Below, piece after piece: positions 20,218 to 30,300 of a stretch of 64,000 bases of DNA (positions within the stretch are counted from its first letter, which is position 1; each line of letters begins with the position of its first letter). The notes under the pieces are model-generated. The model worked only from the letters and a program-made list of their open reading frames with translations. It was not told the origin of the DNA and did no database searches. Both the position numbers and the translations under genes were made by a program. Source of the DNA: Ananas comosus (lineage: Eukaryota > Streptophyta > Magnoliopsida > Poales > Bromeliaceae); contig NC_033630.1 in NCBI RefSeq assembly GCF_001540865.1, forward strand, positions 4,993,221-5,057,220, read 5' to 3'.

Positions 20218-22628
20218 TGTCATGCCCCGGATTACTCGATCCCCGGGCACGACGACAAATCCGCCGTATATAAAGGAATTTCTCCTGTATACGAAGCGAT
20301 AGTTGTACTTGTATAACATACAATACTACAAACAGTAGTATAGAGCTGCTAGAAGAACCAATAACTAAAAACAAACTGAGTTCCATATACATACATCAAA
20401 TCCAAGCTATAAAACTACTCGCACTGGCGAGTTAAATATCTGTATGTACATGAACTCCAACCAAAAACAACTACCTGCTGTAGGGCACCTCTAGCTCGGC
20501 TCGTCGGGTAGGGCTCTAACTCGCGACGCCCTTGCCTAGATCCTGATCAGCAACAGCAGCAGCCGAAGACGATGGCTCTGCAAAAATGGGGTAACAATAG
20601 GGCGTGAGAACTACTGTAAAAACAAGTAGTCCTCAGTGGGTGCCGCCCTCAACATCATCGGTCCGCCCACTAAGTCTACAGAAGGGAGCAAAGGTAGTAA
20701 TAAATGCTGGAATAAAATCTACAGTTATCATTTATTACACTATCATGCTCTAAGCTGACCTACTGTAGTAATGTGAATCCCGACCCAAACTCTTTGGGGA
20801 CTGTAAACATACCCATCCCGGGGACTGTAAACACACCCGTCCCGCCCAGTTGAGACTATCCAGCTACCTCCATACTATTCAGTCCGTGGAGAGCAAGTCT
20901 AACCGGCATGCACAACACCAACGCGAAAGCACAGCGCCCGTCTCCAAAGTGGCACTCGTGGGAGCTACCCAACCGAGTATGCAGCGTATCTCTGTCGAAC
21001 TCAATCAGGCTCTCTCAAGCCAAAGTTCAAGTAACCGACTCTAACTGGTCTAACATCCAACAGGTCACGTGCCCTAGGCACAATCCGACGCCAAACAAGC
21101 GATATGGGTCGACCGTCAACCCCAACGGCACCCGCAGTCCGGAACAGCCTTAACGCTACTGTAAAAATACACTCGGCATCCCAGCACGAGCGTAACTGAA
21201 AGCTAAACTACCTCGGGTATCCGTCGCCTCGATATTGCGATGATACAGATTATAACGGCTCCTAGAGCTAAATTAGGTAGTGTAAACAAGTAACAGGTCC
21301 AAATCGCTGGTTTCTCTTAAGTCAATTTTCAAGTCCAACATGTATATTTAAGGGTTACTAATCATGTCCTCAATGCTGATTTCATCCATGATACAATCAA
21401 CGAAATGGAGCTACAACATGATTTACAAAAACTAGAAATCATACATGTCGACTGATACTGTACTTGGGAATAAACTGATATAACCCACCTGCAAAGCTAA
21501 ATCCCTGGCAGCAAAGAGGCATCGAACCACTACTAACCTCTGCTGGATCAACCGAACTCTTTCAAGACCAGTAATCAAGCTATCTCCAAGCTCTATACAT
21601 GGAAATCCATCACTTAGCACCAATTTCAGCACTTAAGCTTAATTTAACCAAATTGGAAATGCAAACTTTACCTTGTAAACTCCAATTTGGTTGAGTTAAA
21701 GATCCAATACCAGGGTATTAAACTGGAGTATAAATCTCAGGTCCAAGAATCCTGTTCCATCCAAAAATTGCATTGAAAAACCACTAAACCTCAAATTCAG
21801 TTTCAAAGTCAACAGCAGTCCAGAAAAATCTCAGTTCGACCAAGCTAAACTCAACTAAAATCTGCAATTAAGGGCTTTGTGGATTCCTCTGGAAGTCTAG
21901 AATCCAGCAAACCAAGTTTCACCGCGATCCGACCTTCCTACGTCACGTATGAGCCAAAACACTGGAGGTCGTTGCTGAAGAACTACAGAATCAGCACCTA
22001 TCAAGCTCGGGGTTGTGGATCTTGAAGCAATTTGAGTAAATTTGAGGGTTGGAAATGTAATTTAAGGGTTCACTGTGAAGAATGGACGAAAAAGATTCAT
22101 TGGGGTCAAGCTCCCCCTATTTATAGGGTGCTGGAAGAATAAAATAAGCTCGAGGTTCAATAGCTGCTAACCTGGTGTCCCTGCAGAAACGAGCATTTCT
22201 GGGCGCCCGAAACCCAATTCTGGGCGCCCGAAATCTCCAGGCTACACAAATCTTCCTCCTCGGACTCTCCGCTCGCGGTGTGCTGCGCCCGTAAACGGCT
22301 CCGGTGGATCTCACCTACCACCAGCCACGTGTCAGCGCAAACGATACTCACGATGTGAAATTTCCGGACCCACTTCCGGGCGCCCAAAACATGAACCCGA
22401 ATTGGCTTCCAGTTCTGATCAAATCTGCACTCAACTTCTGGGCGACCCAAAACCTGTTCTGGGCGCCTGAATCTGGCAAAACTCCAGTTTTGCTTATTTG
22501 AGTGCGCCGAGTCCATTTCTGCATCCATTTCGCGCAGAAACGACTCCGACTCAGTCCGACACTCTCCAAAAGTGTCGACCAGTCACTAACACTGAAGCCA
22601 ATCCTATCCAAAGCTCAGAAACACTACA
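20218..22628 (-). mobile_element. Solo LTR, 2.4 kb, inserted in the LINE, TSD GAGTT
   Basis: On the minus strand it starts TGTAGTG and ends GGGGCATGACA. GAGTT is duplicated at 20213-20217 and 22629-22633. Removing the segment and one TSD copy continues the LINE frame through 'WWK' and 'LYLEPH', which confirms both ends. No gag-pol inside. The part near 22190-22470 holds five copies of a TTCTGGGCGCC-like motif. Confidence 0.9.
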
Positions 22629-22844
22629 GAGTTTCCACCACAATTTGGCTAGGAGAGCTTGGTTCATCGTGGCTAAGTCCAAGATGTCGAGCCCTCTCCC
22701 TCTATATTCCAGAAGAAGTCTCTACGTAAGGCCTCAATATGCTTAATTATCTATTTGGGTGCCTTGAACACTAACAGAAAATATAGAGGGAGGTTTGTTA
22801 GAACCACGTTCACAAGAATAAATCTATCCCAAATTGATTTTTTT

Positions 22845-23277
22845 AAAAAAAATAAAACTTGTGTTCTAATTATTTTCCAAACCCTTGGTCATTTCCTTTT
22901 AGCTTTTATAGTTTTGCTCCTTCTTGCGCATATTATCGCAACTGTCGCTAGAATAGGTGGCCAGTGAACTCGGCAAATTCTTTTTTTTTAACTATCCGAG
23001 GTTAAATTTTTTTCTACCAAAGAGTCCTAACGTGTAAGGAATAAGCCGAGCCCTTTTAAGCCCGATTCTTCCAAATTTTAAACTATAAAAGAAAGGTAAA
23101 AATGTAGAGAACTTATTTGAACTATGGATCATTTTGAACATGCTATCCAACCTTTTAAAATTTTAATTTTACTATCCAATCATTTTAATTTATTTGATTT
23201 ACGCTAGTGAACAATACTTTGAATTCCAAATGTCAGCTAATTATTTACTGTAATTTACAGTATACCAACTAAATATG
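22845..23277. other. Spacer with no recognisable gene
   Basis: AT-rich. The 70-residue frame at 22755-22967 starts inside the LINE remnant and has no supported function. Nothing else was recognised. Confidence 0.6.
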
Positions 23278-23959
23278 TAAAGTGTTAAAATCGGAACGGC
23301 GAAAAATAGATCCAGAAAATAATTTAATGCAAGAAAAGAAAAGATAAGGAAAGAACACACCGATATTTACGTGGTTCGGCCAACGGCCTACGTCCACGGG
23401 CGAAGACGGAGCAAATACTTTATTAATGTCGAAAAGGCGGAGTACAAGAATATCACCCGAAAGATCCGAAAACCAAAGTAAATATATATTCGACGCGCGT
23501 TACCGCATATGGCACCTTCCTAGCACGTCCGGACAATATATCTTGGCTCGGCTCACCAAAACGAGGATGTACGGCACCTTGGCTGATGGTGTTGTTGCCA
23601 CCGTACGGACCATCACAAGCCACTTAATTAATTAGTGCATTACAACTCCTCCCAACAGAAGCAAGCAACCTCACCACTAATTAATCAGCATTGCATCTTA
23701 ACCGGCCGGCTTCTTGCAAAATCAAGAACTCTCTTATATGCAAGGCTTAATTTGAGTCGCAGCTTCTTTAATTTGGCCGTAGCATGTATATATAATACAT
23801 ATCTCCTAATTAGAGTCTAATTCTAATTCAATTATAATTATACTCCTAATTATAATCCATATATGGCAAATTAAATCTAAATAATATCTAATCCCAATTA
23901 GATTAGGATTTATCCACAGAATTAGATAACTACAAATCTAAACCAAATATAACATAAAG
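23278..23959 (+). mobile_element. Solo LTR, copia-like, 672 bp, TSD TAAAG
   Basis: It starts TGTTAAAATCGGAACGGCG, ends AAATATAACA, and is flanked by TAAAG at 23278-23282 and 23955-23959. The block ATTTACGTGGTTCGGCC followed by CTACGTCCACGGGCG is a common feature of plant Ty1-copia LTRs. The 69-residue frame at 23426-23635 is part of the LTR and not a gene. Confidence 0.9.
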
Positions 23960-24558
23960 CATTCAAATTTTGATATCGAAGTGTTATTGATTGACTCAAA
24001 TCAAACAAATTGACTTGTTAGGTAGTCAAATCAAAGTTTTAAAAAATTGAATCACTAATTTAAAATAGTTTATAATTTCTATAAGTTTTGTACATTTTTA
24101 CCTAAAAACAAAAAAAAATAAGAACAAAAATACCCTGCCATGCCGAACTGAGTATTGGCCCAAATAGGTTATGCTTATCACTATGAGGAGATTAGCTCAC
24201 TTAAATTTAAGTGAGATTTGGGCCTTTTCTGGTGGGGCTTAGTAAAGCTATACTAATTAGCGTGGATGGGATAACTTGTCTCTACTGGGATAAGAGGTTG
24301 AGAAAAATTTCGGTGCTCTCTTCTTCCAACTCTCTTCTCGGTGCATCCCTTCATATGGAAGATTTGGTGTGTGTCACTGGAGTGAAGGAAATGGTCAAGA
24401 GAGTTGTGTGTTTTCTATCATGATCTCATTCTTTTTTCTTTGGTTTTTCCACCTCATTTGGTGAGAGTATTTTGACCAATCTAATTATAAGTGATGCATA
24501 TAAACGAAGAGAGATTGATCTCTTAATGCGGATGATCCTCTAGTGAGACTAATGAAGA
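23960..24558. other. Spacer with a 20-bp perfect palindrome, no gene
   Basis: CTCACTTAAATTTAAGTGAG at 24196-24215 is perfectly self-complementary. The 70-residue plus frame at 24211-24423 has no recognisable domain. No other structure seen. Confidence 0.6.
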
Positions 24559-25348
24559 AGGGACAATTTCCTGTGTGCCCCTCTAAAAGTATGTATTTTC
24601 ATGGATACCCCTATAAAAATTGAAATATCCTAAATGCCCCTCTAAATATAAAAAACTTTCAAAATTACCCTTCAAAACACATTTTTATTGAAATACACAG
24701 TGATAACAACCAAAGTACCGATTTTACCCTTTTCATAATAGCCCCTTTAAATGATCCAATTATTAGCAATAATTTTAACTTTTGTAAATACTCGATAAAT
24801 TTAAAAGTTTTACAAATTTAAAAGTTATTTAGTTATATTTTCACATTGATTTCTGTACGAACTATAAAAAAATAATATTTCTATCTTATTCAATATAATT
24901 AAATATTTCTAATCTTTTTTAAAAAGGAAAGAGATAATAATAAATAGATGAAAAATTACAAAGTTTTATCATTAATTATAAACCATAAAATTACTTACTA
25001 TATTTGAAAGTACAATAAAACGATTTAACATTGTTTGCAAAAAAAATTTAAAAAAAACTTAGATTATCTGATAAATTTTATAATCAAGGTTGGCGAGGTG
25101 CAAATGTGCTAAAATAACAGAGTGAAATCGGTATTTTAGTTGTTATCACTGTGTATTTAAAGGAGCTATTATGAAAAGGGCAAAATCGGTATTTTGGTTA
25201 TTATCACTGTGTATTTTAATAAAAATGTGTTTTGAAGGGTAATTTTGAAAGTTTTCTATATTTAGAGGGACATTTAGGATATTTCAATTTTTATAGGGGT
25301 ATCCATGAAAGTACATACTTTTAGAGGGTCACACTGGAAATTATCCCT
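24559..25348. mobile_element. Long-TIR DNA element, about 790 bp
   Basis: The arms are about 150-200 bp inverted repeats. Left AGGGACAATTTCCTGTGTG and CCCCTCTAAAAGTATGTA are mirrored by right TACATACTTTTAGAGGG and GGAAATTATCCCT. The arms also share ACACAGTGATAACAACC and TTTTCATAATAGC. The long arms without coding suggest a Mutator-like or other non-autonomous element. No clear target duplication was found. The right end lies 65 bp before the start codon of the next gene. Confidence 0.7.
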
Positions 25349-25413
25349 ATTTTAATTGGAGCGCTAGTCCTTGCACTAGCTAGCTAGATTTGCTATCCAT
25401 CGCCCCCATCGCA

Positions 25414-26140
25414 ATGCTCCCCTTCTCCTCCCACGCCCGCTTCTTCTCCTCTCTGAAACAGGTGAAGCAAAATCCCAACGCTTCCAGTCCATCCTCCCCT
25501 TCAGTTTTGCGCTCATCTCCTTTCCCTCTCGCAGGTTGAAGAAAGATTAGCTTCGGAGGATTCACCTCCAAACAAAACCCCCAAACCAGAAGCCTCTTCT
25601 TCAATCGATCCGTCCGGCTCCCCGATCTTCCTCGCCTACCCTCAATCCAATCTCCGCGACAGCGATAGCGGCAGCGGGCCCGCTCGCGACTTCCTCTCCT
25701 CCTCCTCCTGCTCCGAGGAGAAGGGAGGAGAAGATCATGCGGATCAGAAAGAACAAGAATGCGACACTGGCGACGAAGACGACGACGACGAGATCGAGCA
25801 TCTGATGAATCTACTGGACGTAGAGGTGGACGTAGAGGGAGCGGGAGAGGCGGCGGAGAGCTGCGGAGAGTGCGAATTTTACGCGAAGGTGGCCGGGGTG
25901 AGGGGGCCCAAGTGCGAGAAGGAGAGGCAGAGGTTGGAGGGGTGGGTTGAGCATTTCTACCGAGGATGGAGGGGCGCGGGGCGGAGGGAGCCGGCCAGGC
26001 TGGCGCATCTGCTGCTGGCGAAGGCGTCGTGCTCCGCCGACGGGTGCGGCGGGATCGGGTTCCCGGAGACGGTGGAGGAGTTCTTGGAGCATGACCCGGT
26101 TCTTGCTACTACCGTACCGGCGGGAAGGGAGGGAGAATAA
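25414..26140 (+). CDS. Conserved plant protein of unknown function, acidic with Cys motif
   Basis: Two exons, 25414-25461 and 25535-26140, join at a 73-bp GT-AG intron to give 217 aa starting 'MLPFSSHARFFSSLKQVEER'. The middle is low-complexity: a Ser-rich stretch (about 45-85) and an acidic run 'DEDDDDEIE' (about 99-107). The C-terminal half is compact: 'CGECEFYAKVAGVRGPKCEK' (about 131-150), a helix-like 'RLEGWVEHFY', 'EPARLAHLLLAKASC' and 'GFPETVEEFLEHDP'. This arrangement resembles a family of uncharacterised plant proteins as I recall it, but I cannot name a function. CxxC plus a later Cys could bind metal, though there is no full zinc-finger pattern. GC content is far above the flanks, as is common for short monocot genes. 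The ATG at 25414 is chosen because it opens exon 1 and joins in frame. The shorter frame from 25805 would lose the acidic part. Confidence 0.75.
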
Positions 26141-27309
26141 TAATACCTGCCTTTGTTTGAATTGAATTATTATTGCAGGCTACATTTTAGCTTTTGAATG
26201 TCTAGAATTCGCTATTATATGGTAATACTATTATTATAAATAATGGTAAAAAGTGCAGGGTAAATACTACTAGTTACCTACTATCTAGCATATAGTAGCT
26301 GAACTTTTTATTCAGCCGTATTAATAATATCAACTCTGCTCGTTTGTGCTTTTTCAACAAACAGTTACTGTTATTGCAACCAATTAAATTGAAGTACTAT
26401 TTTGAAGCCGTTAGACCTCAAAATTAAAAAATTAATTTTAAAAATCAAAATCAAATTTTAAAAACAAAATGGCTTAACGATCAATTGAGCCAGAATTTCT
26501 TTTGAGTCCAAAATCGCTTTCAAAAGCTTAAGCAAACGCCCACATATATATATATTAATAATATATAATATACTATTATTAAATATATATATTATATGTA
26601 TATAATATATGAACATTATCTTTATATTATGACATTATCTTTATATTGAACTTGATACACAAGATTTTGAGCAATTAATCATAACTACACAATGCTAAAC
26701 CTAAATGTATCAGCTTTGGATGAAACAAGATAACTTGTTCAGATGATCATTCTGCAGTTCTTAGATCTATACTAGTGCGGTTCAAATAGAGCGGCCAAGC
26801 AATTAGCATGTGGGGATGAAAACATTCACATAAAACTCAAACATATCATGGACTCTTTACAGCAACTAATCATGTGATAGTGTGCGAAAGTGTAAAATTA
26901 CAAACGTTCAATGTATATAACATCTCCCGAGTCCAAAACAGCTGCAGAACCAATCCGATTCGTTTCACTCAGTGGTGCATGTAAATGAGAAATATAAACA
27001 AAAGAAATGGAAATAAACTTTGGAACAACATTATCTCATTCCCAGAATACACCTTTTATGAGCAAAAGATTTGACAATTTGATTTCATTTAGACCAATAA
27101 TAAGATTCACTTACCAGCACTCAAACAAAAAAGCAACACTACAATCTATCATATTTTCTCATCTTTAAGTGAAATTGTATATATCTTCAAGGACAGTAAA
27201 AATCTTTCTACTATCCCTCTTCTTTCTTGCTTTCTTTCTTTCTACCATCTAGATCAGCGAAGAGTGTTTTGGCATCTAACTAAAAATAATAATGGAGATT
27301 AGTGTGTTA
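26141..27309. other. Intergenic region between convergent genes
   Basis: Lies between the 3' ends of the acidic plant protein gene and the transporter. It holds the two presumed 3' UTRs, an AT-rich TATATA stretch near 26540-26610 and a TTTC repeat near 27225-27245. No gene seen. Confidence 0.6.
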
Positions 27310-30300
27310 TCAGGATGATGCAACCCCTGTAGCTTCCTTTGGAATCAAAAATAAGAATGCAATGGGTAAAAGAGTGGCTACTAGTTGCACAACTATGCCA
27401 AACAGAAGGTTATCAAAATTCTCAGAAGAAATATCAAGTACTGAAGCTAATGCAGCTCCGAAGAACGAGCCCAATGTGGAACTAAAATTGTTTATCGACA
27501 TGAAGAGCGCAAAAAGTGTTCCTTCGATCCCAGGTGGGCAAAGCTGTCCCGATAGAATTAGGAATGGCATAAATCTGCACACAAGGAAAGAGCAACACCA
27601 TAAATCTTGTGAAAGACTGTAAAAGAACCATCATTCTCCAAAGACTTGAGCAATTAGAGAACGCTGTTCTTAATTTATATATTTATATATTTAATACTTC
27701 TCACATCTAGGCTCGAAATATATTTATATATTTACTACTCTTACATCTAGGGTTGAAATATTTTTATAGGCCCAAAGTGTGGACTTGAATTAAATGGAAG
27801 GAAATTATGAGACGAGGGGCTTGATGGAATTTGAACTCAAAACCTCCTGCTCTGATACTATGTTAAATAACGTGAAACAACCATGATTCTCTAAAAGCTT
27901 AAGCTACCAGACAACAGTATACTTAATTTTTATATTCAACAAATCTATCATATCAATCAACCTATATAGTACATGTTCCAAACACTAACGTGTACAAGAT
28001 ACAGCAACATAATGAAAAGAAAATGATAGCATTCTGTTGTTAAACATATTCAAAAAGAAAATTATGACTCTAGCTAGAAATAAGAAGGGCAATTCATTTT
28101 TCTTTCGGGTTTTACTTTTGTATGTTTGGTCACATCATGGTCATCAATGTTTAGTATACTAATATAATTGTACCAATACTAAAGGATCAACTTGATTAGG
28201 CAGATCATATCAAGAATCAAGAAGAAATCTTCTCTTTTATCTATTAGCTATCCATACAAAAATGTTTACTTGCCATCTTATATTTGCAGATTGATACCAA
28301 AATTGCATTTCCAGCAGTTCAGTTGCTCATGTCAGCAGAAACAAAAGAAAATAAGTTCGTTCCATTGACTTCAAAATTGAAAAACTCTCTCTTCAGTTCT
28401 ATACTTTTAAGTCCTCAACTTGGCAAACAATCTCAAATACGTTCCATACTATTTTCCTAGCGTAACAACACAGCATTCAACTCTAATTCCCTGTGTCTGA
28501 CTATTCAAAACTATCAAAACCTGGATCTATTCCCTTTTTGCAACACTTTTTAGCCGCTCAAAATAAGATTTTGCTAACTATCTGCAGCTTCTGTGGTTAG
28601 GAATAGGGATTGATAATTTGGGTTGGAAGATGAAGCAAAGACACAGGATAATAATAGAGTAAGGAAAATCCACAATAACTCCAAACAAAATGAACAAATA
28701 GAATATTGAGCTTACTTTTGTAGTTTACTCCATCACATTTGCATGGAAGGGGAAATGAGATAAAAGCCTTACAATTCATGGGGTGTATATTTGTAAAGAA
28801 AGGGGTATTCAAGTGATTTTTCACATTACTTTTACAAGTTGCCTTACCGAAAATATAACTGAAAGATATGCTCTATAGTACTGAATGATGGGCCTTTAAG
28901 ATAATAAACATCGCCAAAAGGTTAGCATAGCAAAGATATAGGTATGTTAAGGCAGATAATAAAAAATATTAGGAATTGAAAATGAAGATGTTTCTCCAAG
29001 ATTGGGGCAGCCTAAACGAATGACAAAATTAGGGACTGTTTTGAGACACTGTCGCTTTACACAACATGGAGATCTGAATGTAAGCTTTTCATTCAAATGT
29101 TTAGAGAGTAGAAAACTCAATAATTTCATTCAAATGTTTAGAGAGTAGAAAACTCAATCATGCTTCTTTTCTCCAAGAAAATCTAAACCATTAGTCAGAT
29201 TCTTTTTTTTTTCCTTTCTTTTTATATGTTCAGGTCTGAAATTCAATTCTGACAAACACTCCAATCCCTTTATGTTCTTCTAAGAATCTTTTATCTTTGG
29301 CATTTCATTTGCTGCATTTTGTTTCAAAATCATTATAGTAAATATGATGAATTTTTTTGATAAATAATCCTATTGATTTTTATAATTGTAAAAATAGTTT
29401 TTTTAAAAAAAATAATTATAAAAATAGACCTCTAAGTGCGGTGAATAATTCACCACATTTATAACTCCTCATTAGGAGTAGAAAAAGAATAAAAACGGTG
29501 AACCATTCACCGCTTTTATCATCGTAGAAATATAGAAAGAAGTGAGAAAAAGAAAGAAGGCGGTGAATGATTCACCGCTTTTATAGGACCATATTTACAA
29601 ATAAAAATTTAACAGGTCTATTTTTAGAATAAAATTTTAGGAGAAGACTATTGCACTAAAAAACCCAAATATGATAGCGATCTACATATGATAAATGACT
29701 TTGATCAAGCCATTTGATCATTAGAAGATTCATTTTCAAAATTTCCAGGATACAAGACCACCACCTTCGGTTGCAAAAATATATCATCAAGAACTAAGTT
29801 ATTACTTGTAGTTCAATTCAAACTTCAAAAGACCTAATTAGGGAAAATGCGGCAACTCCCTCACAAAGGGACCTAAATATATTGCTTTATTTTGATTCAT
29901 TCTATTAACCATGATTGATTATTACCTTATACTGCAATCTAATCATGTAAGAAATTCGTATTCTGTTCAAAAATTTCGTATGCATTAATACGAAAATAAC
30001 CAACTGTGAAGCAAAAGAGAAAAGGCTCAATATGGTAACCCTACTCTCGTAATTTATGATTCAAAGAAAAAATAGTTAGAAATTGCAACTGTTGATGAGT
30101 GAGATACTTGAATTGGTTGATCGCATCACCGAAAGCCGAACCCCAAAGCACCATATATTTGTCCGGTATTCCAAATTGAATATGCACTTGAGATACTAAT
30201 ACAACATCCAGAAAACATATTAAGGCAAGCCCAATGTGTGCAAACCTGTGAAATTAAGAAAAGCATGAATGCTTAGAACAAGCAAATAAAAGTTCATATA

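Larger units (their letters stand above)
19097..22844 (-). mobile_element. 5'-truncated LINE (L1 type, RT and zf-RVT remains), interrupted by a solo LTR
   Basis: The reverse-oriented LINE occupies 19113-20217 and 22629-22828. It is flanked by CCAAATTGATTTTTTT at 19097-19112 and 22829-22844. On the minus strand, decayed frames read 'FILVNVVLTNLPLYF', 'RRDFFWN' and 'MNQALLAKLWWKL' (C-terminal part of the reverse transcriptase), then at 19402-19683 'CWIILKKRPLTADNLLKRGW' and 'EEETVDHLFTQC' (RT-associated zinc-binding domain). Stops and frameshifts make it non-functional. The 3' end carries (TTG)n plus a 44-T run at 19207-19276, the hairpin GTAGCGTGCTAC, GTCTC and a poly(A). The upstream endonuclease and most of RT are absent, as expected for a truncated insertion. 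Confidence 0.9.

Noticed and set aside
27302..27622. 106-residue plus-strand frame
   Set aside because: It is the antisense of the transporter's last exon.
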